DNA from: JAJNBA01 sp035512775
GTDB taxonomy: Bacteria > Actinomycetota > UBA4738 > HRBIN12
Length of the DNA stretch: 64,000 bases
Direction: 5' to 3'
NCBI GenBank assembly: GCA_035512775.1
Contig: DATKDI010000083.1
Span: 25,469-89,468 of the forward strand
Of the stretch, positions 1-7,664 are shown piece after piece. The translations under genes were made by a program, and so were the position numbers. The notes beneath the pieces were generated by a model. The model ran no database searches and had not been told where the DNA came from. It was given only the letters and a program-made list of their open reading frames with translations. Positions within the stretch are counted from its first letter, which is position 1. Every line of letters starts with the position of its first letter.

Positions 1-1
1 C

Positions 2-67
2 CGCAATGGGCTTCGCGAGCGTTTCCGGGGCCGTCCGCTCGACGAGTTCTCGGGAAGGGGAGGCTGA
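2..67 (+). CDS. 3' end of a gene entering from the left edge (partial)
   Basis: An open frame runs from base 2 to a TGA at 65-67 and encodes a basic tail ending in RPLDEFSGRGG. Its stop overlaps the start of the next gene as TGATG, the coupling seen throughout this window, which is the main reason to believe it. Only 21 residues are visible, so no family can be assigned. The following genes are small membrane proteins, so this may be the last part of a membrane protein made from the same transcript. Confidence 0.4.
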   Translation, partial: RNGLRERFRGRPLDEFSGRGG

Positions 68-294
68 TGGATACGTTCCCGTACGACAGCTGGGAAGCGG
101 CGGGCGCCGCCGCGAGGGAGTCGGGCGAGGGCTTCTTCACGTTCGGGCCGGGTGACAACTTCGCGACCGTGTTGTTGGTCGTCCTCATGATCGTCGTCAC
201 GGTGCTGGCGTTCGTCTTCTGGGTGCGCACGGAGGACCGGAAGCTGACGGAACAGGCCGAACGCCTTCGGGCGACGGCCGGCGAAGGGATGTGA
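67..294 (+). CDS. small single-pass membrane protein, 75 aa
   Basis: The ATG at 67 follows a purine-rich ribosome site (GGGGAGG, 58-63) and overlaps the upstream stop as TGATG. A soluble N-terminal part of about 35 residues is followed by one strongly hydrophobic segment (about residues 35-53, VLLVVLMIVVTVLAFVFW) and a charged tail of about 20 residues. It is followed two bases later by another one-helix protein. Together they look like small accessory subunits of a membrane protein encoded off the left edge. I do not recognise a family. Confidence 0.6.
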   Translation: MDTFPYDSWEAAGAAARESGEGFFTFGPGDNFATVLLVVLMIVVTVLAFVFWVRTEDRKLTEQAERLRATAGEGM

Positions 295-296
295 CG

Positions 297-437
297 ATGG
301 CCGGCAAGCAGGTCGACTTCCCGGAGATGCAGAAGCACGTCAAGGGCCTGGACCTCTGGCTCTGGGTGATCTCGCTGGTGTGCATCGCGCTCGTGATACT
401 CGCCATCTTCCTCGTCGATGGGCAGGGAGGGGTCTAA
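297..437 (+). CDS. small single-pass membrane protein, 46 aa
   Basis: The ATG at 297 lies two bases after the stop of the 75-aa protein and the frame ends with TAA at 435-437. An amphipathic N-terminus (MAGKQVDFPEMQKHVKG) precedes one hydrophobic helix at about residues 18-41 (LWLWVISLVCIALVILAIFL). The last 20 bases overlap the start of the next gene. It is probably co-translated with the 75-aa protein. The function is unknown. Support comes from frame continuity, the helix and position only. Confidence 0.55.
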   Translation: MAGKQVDFPEMQKHVKGLDLWLWVISLVCIALVILAIFLVDGQGGV

Positions 438-819
438 GGGAGGCGTCCGGCGCCTCCTCTCGGTTGACCTATTCCTGCTGTTCGCTGTCTTGGGGGTCTT
501 CTTCCCCTGGGTCACGGGGCCAAGCATCTCCAGGTCGGGCCTCGACCAAGACGGCGTCGGCATCCTGGCGCTGGCGGCGAGCAGTTACCTGCTGGCGCGA
601 GGTGGGGTCAGATGGGCCTGGATCCCGGCCGGCCTGGGGGCGGTGACCGCGATCAGAACGGTGCTCAACACACTGGACGCGCCGCCCCTTACCGTGGGAC
701 CTGGTCTGTGGATGAGCGTGATGGGTCTCGTTGTGGCCACCGTGTGGTTGCTCGGAGGGGAGTTGGCCCGGATCCGAGAGACGAGGACGCGTTCCATCGG
801 CGATAAGCCCGCCGACTGA
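418..819 (+). CDS. small polytopic membrane protein, 133 aa
   Basis: This protein has about four hydrophobic segments (near residues 15-33, 45-60, 66-85 and 94-113). An early FFPWVTG turn is followed by a Gly/Ser-rich stretch (SGLDQDGVGILALAASSYLL), the pattern of small actinobacterial integral membrane proteins. The ATG at 418 overlaps the preceding 46-aa gene by 20 bases in another frame. The C-terminus is charged (ARIRETRTRSIGDKPAD). There is no enzyme motif and the function is unknown. Confidence 0.5.
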   Translation: MGREGSKGGVRRLLSVDLFLLFAVLGVFFPWVTGPSISRSGLDQDGVGILALAASSYLLARGGVRWAWIPAGLGAVTAIRTVLNTLDAPPLTVGPGLWMSVMGLVVATVWLLGGELARIRETRTRSIGDKPAD

Positions 820-876
820 AGGGACCGAACCTCCCTTCCTCAACGTATCTTCGTCACCATCATCCTCGCGCTCGCC

Positions 877-1194
877 GTGCTGTCATCTGGGCTCCTGTTC
901 GTCGTCTACGTCGTCATGCACGAGGATCGCATCCTCCGGCAGGCAGCGCAGCGGTTCCGGGAACTGGAGCTCGAAGGGATCGAGGACCTCAGGCTGGACC
1001 ACGCGATGCCCGAGTTCGGACCGCGCCGCGGGACGATCGTCCTGCCGGACGGGAAGGAAGTGGACCGCGACGAGCTCCTGCACCATGAGCTGGCGCGGCT
1101 GCGACGGTTCCAGGCCGACCGGTCGGGCCCGCGGCCGATGGCGCGCTCCTGGTTAGCCGATGTCGAGACGCCCTTCGGTCACGAAACGCTGTAG
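877..1194 (+). CDS. small membrane-anchored protein, 105 aa
   Basis: An N-terminal hydrophobic anchor is followed by a charged cytoplasmic-type domain with EDRILRQAAQRFRELELEGI and a PRRGTIVLPDGKEVDRDELL stretch. The first usable start is GTG at 877. The frame stays open back to the stop at 817-819, and the upstream translation (IFVTIILALAV) would complete a full-length membrane helix, so the real start may be an unusual codon upstream. The last 42 bases overlap the 3' end of the opposite-strand zinc-ribbon gene. No family is recognised. Confidence 0.45.
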   Translation: MLSSGLLFVVYVVMHEDRILRQAAQRFRELELEGIEDLRLDHAMPEFGPRRGTIVLPDGKEVDRDELLHHELARLRRFQADRSGPRPMARSWLADVETPFGHETL

Positions 1195-1344
1195 CTGCTC
1201 GTCGGTCAACTCGCCCTGACAGGTGACACATAGCCGTCTCGACGCGCCTTCTCCGTCCTCGTGCTCTAGCCATGCCCGTGAGGACAGCACGCCCACCGCC
1301 TCTCGTCGCCGGCACCGCTCGCAAACCATCATCGGCACGTCCAT
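1153..1344 (-). CDS. small zinc-ribbon protein, 63 aa
   Basis: Two Cys pairs (VCERCRRREA near residue 7, and LCVTCQGEL near residue 38) form a probable zinc ribbon. The C-terminal LTDEQLQRFVTEGRLDIG is helical and acidic. The ATG at 1344 follows a GGAGG only three bases away. The 3' end overlaps the convergent gene at 877-1194. Small ribbons like this are usually nucleic-acid or protein binding, but nothing here gives a specific role. Confidence 0.5.
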   Translation of the reverse strand: MDVPMMVCERCRRREAVGVLSSRAWLEHEDGEGASRRLCVTCQGELTDEQLQRFVTEGRLDIG

Positions 1345-1485
1345 CGACCTCCACGACTCGAGCCAGCCCTCGGAGGAACGGCTCCATGTTCCCGAGAGGC
1401 TAGGGCGTCTGCACCTCGCTCTACAATGGGGGAAGCGCTACAGCTTCACGCATAGTTTGGGTGCACGTACGACACCCCGCCGCGC

Positions 1486-1812
1486 TCACCCCTCGTTGAC
1501 CTCGGCCACTGCGCCGTCCGACGCACGCACGAGCACCGTCGCGACCCGGGCGGAGCCGCCATCAGGATCGGGGACAGACAGAGAGACGGCCCAGTACGGG
1601 GCCGAACGGAAACCCTGACGGACCAATCGGACCCGGACCACCTCGGGCTCGAAGTCGACATGGGCGTGGGCGATCTCCACCGCCTGCTCCTTGGGAACCG
1701 ACACCGAGCGATCAGAACTCAGCGCACCGGTCGCCGCGACGACGGTCAGCACGGCGCCGAGCGCGATCATCACCTTCGTCGCCCTGGAGAGCGAAGAAAA
1801 GGGGTTCCTCAC
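1486..1812 (-). CDS. exported or membrane-anchored small protein, PepSY-like, 108 aa
   Basis: The GTG start at 1812 is preceded by AGAGG seven bases upstream. An N-terminal hydrophobic segment (about residues 13-31, KVMIALGAVLTVVAATGAL) acts as a signal or anchor. The outside part contains VPKEQAVEIAHAHVDFEPE and a beta-rich stretch ending YWAVSLSVPDPDGG, reminiscent of PepSY domains, which often inhibit or chaperone secreted enzymes. The resemblance is weak and is inference. It lies 45 bases after the zinc-ribbon membrane gene on the same strand. Confidence 0.55.
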   Translation of the reverse strand: MRNPFSSLSRATKVMIALGAVLTVVAATGALSSDRSVSVPKEQAVEIAHAHVDFEPEVVRVRLVRQGFRSAPYWAVSLSVPDPDGGSARVATVLVRASDGAVAEVNEG

Positions 1813-1857
1813 GCGTTCACCTCTCGGCGCTTCCGCCTTCGCATCCGGGCCTGGAGT

Positions 1858-2211
1858 CTACTCAGCGCGAAGGTTCCAGGTCGGGCTCGAGCGTGCGAAC
1901 TCCCGCATCTCCTTGCGCCTTCGAGGCCAGAACCACATGTACCAGATCGCAAGCGCCACGGGGAGCAACAACAGGATGGATGGCTGCACCACGATCGAGA
2001 GGAACACACAGACACCCACGATCACCATGCCGCCGCGAACCGCCTGGATCTTGAACCTGCGGATCCGTTCGAGGATGGCTTCGTACTGCTCGGCCGGTAC
2101 CTGCCCGGTGTTCCATCGTCGCCCGCAATCTTCGCAGTTCCACGTTTCTCCGTACGGAACGGCACGTACATGTCCACACTCGCAACGGACCGTGATGGGG
2201 GGTCCCTTCAC
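1858..2211 (-). CDS. zinc-ribbon membrane protein, 117 aa
   Basis: A zinc ribbon (CECG near residue 10, CEDCGRRW near residue 26) is followed by a short linker and two adjacent hydrophobic segments (around residues 57-93, MVIVGVCVFL... and PVALAIWYMWFW), then a basic tail. I chose the GTG at 2211, not the longer frame, because GAGG sits seven bases upstream and the ribbon then begins near the N-terminus. Ribbon plus two helices is common in uncharacterised actinobacterial membrane proteins. No function is assigned. Confidence 0.6.
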   Translation of the reverse strand: MKGPPITVRCECGHVRAVPYGETWNCEDCGRRWNTGQVPAEQYEAILERIRRFKIQAVRGGMVIVGVCVFLSIVVQPSILLLLPVALAIWYMWFWPRRRKEMREFARSSPTWNLRAE

Positions 2212-2301
2212 GCTGTCCTCATGATGGATGCTCCTCGGGTATGTCGCCGTCGGGCGAACCGGGGCGGAAGGCGTTCCTCCCACCCTTGGTCCATCGGCCC
2301 C

Positions 2302-3759
2302 TCAAGCGATCGTATCGACCGCCTTCTTCGCTTCTGCGGGTTCTGGCTCATCCCTTAGGGTGATCGGCTTCCTGTCTTGCACGACCCTGCGGTAAAGGAA
2401 CATGAGCACCGAGAAGAGCAAGACGCCGATGCCGATAAGGAGCTGACGTATACCACCGTAACCCGTGAGCTCGAATGACCACGACCCCACACCGATGAAG
2501 ATCAGATTCAAGATCGCGAGGATGGCGGCGATCGGAACCCACACGTCCGACAATCGGATCGGCCGCGGCCAGTCCGGACGATCCCGCCGAAGCAGGACGA
2601 ACGCAGTCAGTGCGAAGACGTGGGCCAGCATGTACCCGAGGTTCCCGGCTGCGAGGATCGCCAGGGTCGACGACAAGGAGAACATCAATAGGATGTTCAC
2701 GACCATGTCCACGGTCATCGCTCGACCGGGGACATGGAAGCGATTCAGGTGGGCGAGTTGCTTGATCGTCATGTCGTCTTTTGCGATCGCGTACAACGCC
2801 CGCGAGCCGTCCATCGTGGCCGTGTTCATCGACAGGACCAGGCTGGCGATGAGAAGGAAGACCGCGATCCCGCCACCCGCACCGCCGAGGATCTCCTCGA
2901 ACGCCGGCACGTAGAACGCCACGGGGTTCGATGCGGCCGCTTCCGTTCCGACGACGCCTGTGATCCCGATCGGGAGCAGCGCGTACACGGCGAGGGAGAA
3001 CACAGCCGAAGAGCGCAGTGCGCGCGTCGTGTCCTTCACCGTGTCGTGGTACTCGGGCGCGAACACAGCACACGTCTCTACGCCGTACGCCGACCACCCC
3101 ATCAGGTACAGCCATACGATGGCGAGCCGCAGTCCACTTGCGTCTGCGGTGAGGCTTCCCCAATCCATGTTGGAGGAGGACCAGTCGCCCGTGAAGTAGG
3201 GCAGGATCATGAATACGGCCAGCGGGATCATCAGCAGCGCCCCAGTCACGTATCCGAACCACACGGCCGGACGCACACCGAAGATGTTGAACAGCCAAAC
3301 GACGATCACGAGTCCTGCGCCAACAGCCTTTGGGAAGTCGATCGTGATGAGGCCCAGGTCGAACGCCCACGTCTGGCCCGGGAACCACTCCGCCTGCGCG
3401 AGGAATCCAACGGTGACCCCGAAGATCGCCAGAACGCTCGACCATGCGAACCAGTAGCCGAACGTCGCGATCGGACCGATCAATGAGAAATACCTACGCC
3501 AGCCTTCGTGCGCGTACAGGGAGATCCCGCCGGATTTGTCGGGGAACATGGCCGCGCTCTCCGCGTACACCCAGTTCTGCAGCGTCGCCATGAGCGCTGA
3601 GATGCCCCAGAGCAGGAACGCCCCCCATCCTCCCAACGACCCGATCGCATAGCCAAGAGCGGCGATCAGGAACCCGGGGTTCGCGAGCGCCACGACGAAT
3701 CCGTCGTACCAGCGGAGCGCCTTCAAGAGCTGGCGCTCTTCGACAGCAGCCTCAGCCAC
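2302..3759 (-). CDS. APC-superfamily amino acid/amine permease
   Basis: This is an approximately 485-aa integral membrane transporter with about 12 hydrophobic helices. The first, FVVALANPGFLIAALGYAIG, carries the small-residue break typical of helix 1 in the amino acid-polyamine-organocation superfamily, and KSGGISLYAHEG matches the early cytoplasmic loop region. Two tandem GTG codons (3762 and 3759) follow AGGAGGG. The second gives the better spacing, so 3759 was taken. It is divergent from the acyl-CoA-dehydrogenase-fold gene across 154 bases, so it may import the substrate of the adjacent catabolic island. That link is inference; substrate specificity cannot be read from the sequence. Confidence 0.85.
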   Translation of the reverse strand: MAEAAVEERQLLKALRWYDGFVVALANPGFLIAALGYAIGSLGGWGAFLLWGISALMATLQNWVYAESAAMFPDKSGGISLYAHEGWRRYFSLIGPIATFGYWFAWSSVLAIFGVTVGFLAQAEWFPGQTWAFDLGLITIDFPKAVGAGLVIVVWLFNIFGVRPAVWFGYVTGALLMIPLAVFMILPYFTGDWSSSNMDWGSLTADASGLRLAIVWLYLMGWSAYGVETCAVFAPEYHDTVKDTTRALRSSAVFSLAVYALLPIGITGVVGTEAAASNPVAFYVPAFEEILGGAGGGIAVFLLIASLVLSMNTATMDGSRALYAIAKDDMTIKQLAHLNRFHVPGRAMTVDMVVNILLMFSLSSTLAILAAGNLGYMLAHVFALTAFVLLRRDRPDWPRPIRLSDVWVPIAAILAILNLIFIGVGSWSFELTGYGGIRQLLIGIGVLLFSVLMFLYRRVVQDRKPITLRDEPEPAEAKKAVDTIA

Positions 3760-3845
3760 CACTTCCCTCCTCTGTCCCCGGTCGCACCCTCGGCTCCGGC
3801 CACGGAGACCGTAGTCGTGCCCCCCGGAACGCGCAAATGAGCTGG

Positions 3846-3885
3846 AACGGAACCGTTTGCTCGCCGAGTGGCGCTTCCGTACGAT
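3846..3885 (+). promoter_or_regulatory. candidate promoter with inverted-repeat operator for the catabolic island
   Basis: An inverted repeat AACGG-AA-CCGTT (3846-3857) abuts a -35-like TTGCTC (3857-3862), which lies 17 bases from a -10-like TACGAT (3880-3885). The start codon of the downstream gene is at 3917, giving a leader of about 25 bases. The repeat overlapping the -35 suggests repression by a dimeric regulator. No regulator gene is adjacent. Confidence 0.4.
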
Positions 3886-3916
3886 GCTCCGCGACGGTCG
3901 TTCACGAGGGGGGACC

Positions 3917-5317
3917 ATGGAGAAGATGTGGGGTTCCGAGCCCTTCTGGGGCCTCGGCTACGACTGGGATCCGGACTGGGTCTACACGGACAAGCAGAAG
4001 GAGCTTCGCTCGACCCTGATCGAGCTCTGCGAGAAGGAGCTGCGCGCGAACGCGAAGCGCTTCGACGACGAGCTCATGTTCCCACGGCGCAACCTCGAGC
4101 TCCTCGGGGAGCACGGGTTCTTGGGACTCACGGTGCCGGAGGAGTACGGGGGCCTCGGCGAAGATCACGTCGCGTACTCGATGGTCTGCGAGACGATCGC
4201 GCGCTACGGGTGCGCATCCACCGCGATGTGCTACGTGATGCACATCGGCGCCGTGAACGCGATCATGCTCCGCGCCACCCCCGAGCTCATCGACAAGTAC
4301 ATCCGGCCGCTCAACTCCGGCAAGATCGGCACCCTCTCCTACTCCGACCCCGAGACCGGCTCCCACTTCTGGTACCCGATCTCCTCGGGCGCGGAGCGCT
4401 CGAACGGCGGGTTCAAGGTCCGCAAGAAAGCCTCGTGGACGACGTCTGGCGGGTTCGCGGACTTCTACGTCGTGCAGACGACCAGCCCCGACTTCACCGG
4501 CTACGACGATCTCTCGGTCTTCGTGGTGGACGGCGAGCACATCCAGGCGCACCCGTCGCTGTGGGACGCGCTCGGGCTGCGGGGGAACCAGTCGGGGCCT
4601 ATCGAGATCGACAACATCGAGATCCCCGCGGAGCAGCTCGTGGGCCCGACCGGCGACGGTGCCAACTCCAACGACGAATCGGTCGATCCCTGGTTCCTGG
4701 TCGGCTCCTCGTCGGTCTGGAACGGCCTTGCCCTCGGCGCGATCGACATCGCCAAGCGCCACACGACCCGCAAGAAGCATGTGGACGTGGGGCTGCGCGT
4801 CGCCGACTATCCAACCATCCAGGACTACGTCGGCGAGGCGGTGATGGACACGAACGCCTCGCGACTGTTCACGCTCTCCGTCGCACAGGCGATGGACGGC
4901 GCGACCCAGAACAACACCGTGAACCCCGGACCCGGGGAGCTCGCTCGCGGGAACTACCTCCACTGGGCATGGCAGATCAAGTTCGAAGCGGCCAAGAACA
5001 CCGCTCGCGTCGTCGACAAGATGCTCCACGCCTGCGGCGGTTCCGGATACAAGCGTGACATGGAGCTCGAGCGCTACCTGCGGGACGCCAAGGCGGGGTG
5101 GGTGATGGGCCCGACCAACGAGGTGCTCCGGCAGTTCGTCGGGAAGGCGGTGCTCCTCGGATTCGAGGCGCTCGACTACTGGAACCAGTCGTACAACCGC
5201 CGGGCCGTGGAGAACGAGGTCAAGAAGCTCGACGCCGCCGGCAAGCGTGAGCTCGCCGAACAGCTCTTCAAGGAAGCAGACGAACAGGTGTCCAAGGAGC
5301 CGGTGGTCAAGGGCTGA
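3917..5317 (+). CDS. acyl-CoA-dehydrogenase-fold flavoprotein
   Basis: This 466-aa protein has the ACAD layout: a helical N-terminal domain with LLGEHGFLGLTVPEEYGGLG, a middle beta domain (KIGTLSYSDPETGSHFWYP) and a helical C-terminal domain with HACGGSGYKRDMELERYLRD. At the position of the classical catalytic glutamate (YEGTNE in many ACADs) it has M397-G-P-T-N-E402. That Gly is also seen where the base lies on another helix, as in isovaleryl-CoA dehydrogenases, and in flavin-dependent monooxygenases of this fold. Substrate and reaction are therefore open. The ATG at 3917 follows GAGGGGGG. It heads a tight three-gene operon with the DUF1989-GcvT fusion and PhyH. A flavin reductase is encoded just beyond, on the other strand, and could supply reduced flavin. 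Confidence 0.85.
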   Translation: MEKMWGSEPFWGLGYDWDPDWVYTDKQKELRSTLIELCEKELRANAKRFDDELMFPRRNLELLGEHGFLGLTVPEEYGGLGEDHVAYSMVCETIARYGCASTAMCYVMHIGAVNAIMLRATPELIDKYIRPLNSGKIGTLSYSDPETGSHFWYPISSGAERSNGGFKVRKKASWTTSGGFADFYVVQTTSPDFTGYDDLSVFVVDGEHIQAHPSLWDALGLRGNQSGPIEIDNIEIPAEQLVGPTGDGANSNDESVDPWFLVGSSSVWNGLALGAIDIAKRHTTRKKHVDVGLRVADYPTIQDYVGEAVMDTNASRLFTLSVAQAMDGATQNNTVNPGPGELARGNYLHWAWQIKFEAAKNTARVVDKMLHACGGSGYKRDMELERYLRDAKAGWVMGPTNEVLRQFVGKAVLLGFEALDYWNQSYNRRAVENEVKKLDAAGKRELAEQLFKEADEQVSKEPVVKG

Positions 5318-5322
5318 CCTCG

Positions 5323-7662
5323 ATGGCGATCTCGACCGGACGCCGGAACCTCACCGCCCCGGGGCTGATCGCCGCGGACCCGTCCCTCGAGCGGTACTGG
5401 GTCCGACCCGGTGGTGCCACCGTGATCACCCTCGAAGGCGACGACCAACTCACGGTGCGCGATCCGGACGGCGGTCAGGTCGCGGAGGTCACGGCCCTCG
5501 CGCCGGATGGCTCCGATGACTCCACTGCGCTGGGCGGTCGGGCCGACATCCCCGCGTCGGTGCTGCGCTCACTGATCGGATCCGACGCGGTCGGCGCCGC
5601 AGACGTGATCGGGTCCCTGGCCGGCCGGGGCCTGAACCCCACGGAGGCGATGGCGATCCGGCTCTTCGGGGAGTGGTCCCCGCCCGGCTCGTCCCAAACA
5701 CTCGTCGCGGCGCGTCCGGTCGTGGTCGTGATCGCGGCGCCCGAGGGCGCGTCCGTGCTGGAGGGTGGCGTTCCTGCGTCGGACCTCGACGTGGAAGTGC
5801 GCCGTTCGCGCCCTCGGACCCACGACGGGTTCGAGCTCCCTCCCCCGCTCGCCGAGCCGCGCCTCGACTTCCGTGTGGACCGCGCGACGGCCCTGTCCTA
5901 CGAGGTCAAGGCCGGCGAATACATCCAGATCATCGACGTCGAAGGCAAGCAGTGCTCGGACTTCCTCGCGTTCCATCGTCGGAAGCTGGAGGACGGCGTC
6001 GAGCGCGGCTTCGACCCGACGATCACCCGCACGCTGATGGGGAACGCGTTCCCGCAGCCGGGCCTCTACTCCAAGTTCTTCGACCTCGACATGGAAGTGC
6101 TGGTCGAGGTGATCAGGGACACGGTGGGCCGGCACGACTCGTTCCTGCTCGCGTGCACCTCGCGCTACTACGAGAACCTCGGGTACTTCGGGCACACGAA
6201 CTGCACCGACAACTTCAACCGGCAGCTCGAGACCTACGCGATCGCGCCGCGCAAGGGCTGGCAGGCGCTGAACTTCTTCTACAACACGATGTTCGCGACG
6301 GACAACGTCCTCGTCTTCGACGAACCGTGGTCACGACCTGGTGACTACGTGCTCCTGCGGGCGGCCACCGATCTGGTGTGCGCCTCGAGCGCCTGCCCCG
6401 ACGACGTCGATCCCGCCAACGGCTGGGATCCGACGGAGGTCCACGTCCGCGTGTACTCGCCCCAGCACACGTTCTCGGCGGCGATCGCGCACCGGGTGAC
6501 TCCCGATGCCGAGCCGACGCTCACGACGGAGACCGGATTCCACCCGCGGATCTCGGAGCTCACGAGCCGAACCACGGAGTACAACGGTTACTGGCTCCCG
6601 ACGAGCTTCGACAACCGCGGCGCGACGGACGAGTACTGGGCGTGTCGCGAGCGAGCCGCGATCATGGATCTCTCTCCCCTCCGGAAGTTCGAGGTGCTCG
6701 GTCCCGACGCGGAGGCACTGATGCAGGCGACCGCCACCCGGGACATCCGGCGCCTCGCCGACGGGCACGTCGTCTACACCGCGATGTGCAACGAGGCCGG
6801 TGGCATGATCGACGACGCGACGATCTTCCGGATCGCGGACACCAACTTCCGGTTCGTCGGGGGCAGTGACTACGACGGCGTCTGGCTCCGCGAGCAGGCC
6901 GCACGCCTCGGCTTGAACACCTTCGTGAAGGAGTCCACCGACCAGCTTCACAACGTGGCGATCCAAGGCCCCGCGAGCCGCGATCTCCTGAAGGGGGTCG
7001 TGTGGGTACCGCCGCCCCAGACGCCGTTCGAGTCGCTGGGCTGGTTCCGGTTCTCCGTTGGGCGGATCGGCGGCGCGAAGGGCGTGCCCGCGGTGATCTC
7101 CCGGACGGGGTACACCGGCGAGCTCGGCTACGAGATCTTCTGTCACCCGAAGGACGCCCCCACGGTCTGGGACGCGGTCTTCGAGGCCGGTGAGAAGCAC
7201 GGCCTCGCCCCCCTCGGACTCGACGCACTGGACATCCTGCGCATCGAGGCCGGCCTGATCTTCGCGGGCTACGAGTTCGACGACCAGGTCGACCCCTTCG
7301 AGGCGGGGATCGGCTTCACGGTGACCGAGGACAAGGACGAGGACTACGTCGGCCGCGAGGCGCTGCGCGAGCGCCGGGACCATCCGCAACGGACCTCGGT
7401 CGGACTCGAGCTCGAGGGGAACGAAGCGGCCGGCCACGGCGACGGCGTCTACGCGGGTCGCCAGCAGGTGGGGGTCGTGACCAGCGGCACCCGCTCCCCG
7501 ATCCTGAAGAAGAACATCGCCCTCGCCCGGGTCGCGGTGCAGCATCGCGACCCGGGCACCGTGCTGGAGGTCGGCAAGCTCGACGGGCACCAGAAGCGCA
7601 TCGCCGCCGAGGTTGTCCCTGTCCCGTTCTACGATCCCGAGAAGACTCGACCGCGCTCCTGA
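5323..7662 (+). CDS. DUF1989 (carboxyguanidine-deiminase-like) - GcvT (aminomethyltransferase) fusion protein
   Basis: This 779-aa protein has three parts. Residues 1-170 contain a DUF1989-like half repeat (YWVRPGGATVITLEGDD, RDPDGGQVAEV). Residues 185-380 form a full DUF1989 domain with the family's conserved blocks: Q210-C-S-D, H271DSFLLAC, H291TNC294, and S356ACPDD361 after PGDYV. Residues 405-775 form a GcvT/DmdA-type folate-binding domain with the family's SRTGYTGELGYEIF and GLDALDILRIEAGLIF. DUF1989 proteins of the guanidine pathway deiminate carboxyguanidine. GcvT-family proteins move a one-carbon unit from an amine or thioether to tetrahydrofolate. The combined substrate is unknown; an N-methylated amine or amidine is inferred. 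It lies five bases after the ACAD gene and two before PhyH. Confidence 0.85.
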   Translation: MAISTGRRNLTAPGLIAADPSLERYWVRPGGATVITLEGDDQLTVRDPDGGQVAEVTALAPDGSDDSTALGGRADIPASVLRSLIGSDAVGAADVIGSLAGRGLNPTEAMAIRLFGEWSPPGSSQTLVAARPVVVVIAAPEGASVLEGGVPASDLDVEVRRSRPRTHDGFELPPPLAEPRLDFRVDRATALSYEVKAGEYIQIIDVEGKQCSDFLAFHRRKLEDGVERGFDPTITRTLMGNAFPQPGLYSKFFDLDMEVLVEVIRDTVGRHDSFLLACTSRYYENLGYFGHTNCTDNFNRQLETYAIAPRKGWQALNFFYNTMFATDNVLVFDEPWSRPGDYVLLRAATDLVCASSACPDDVDPANGWDPTEVHVRVYSPQHTFSAAIAHRVTPDAEPTLTTETGFHPRISELTSRTTEYNGYWLPTSFDNRGATDEYWACRERAAIMDLSPLRKFEVLGPDAEALMQATATRDIRRLADGHVVYTAMCNEAGGMIDDATIFRIADTNFRFVGGSDYDGVWLREQAARLGLNTFVKESTDQLHNVAIQGPASRDLLKGVVWVPPPQTPFESLGWFRFSVGRIGGAKGVPAVISRTGYTGELGYEIFCHPKDAPTVWDAVFEAGEKHGLAPLGLDALDILRIEAGLIFAGYEFDDQVDPFEAGIGFTVTEDKDEDYVGREALRERRDHPQRTSVGLELEGNEAAGHGDGVYAGRQQVGVVTSGTRSPILKKNIALARVAVQHRDPGTVLEVGKLDGHQKRIAAEVVPVPFYDPEKTRPRS

Positions 7663-7664
7663 CG

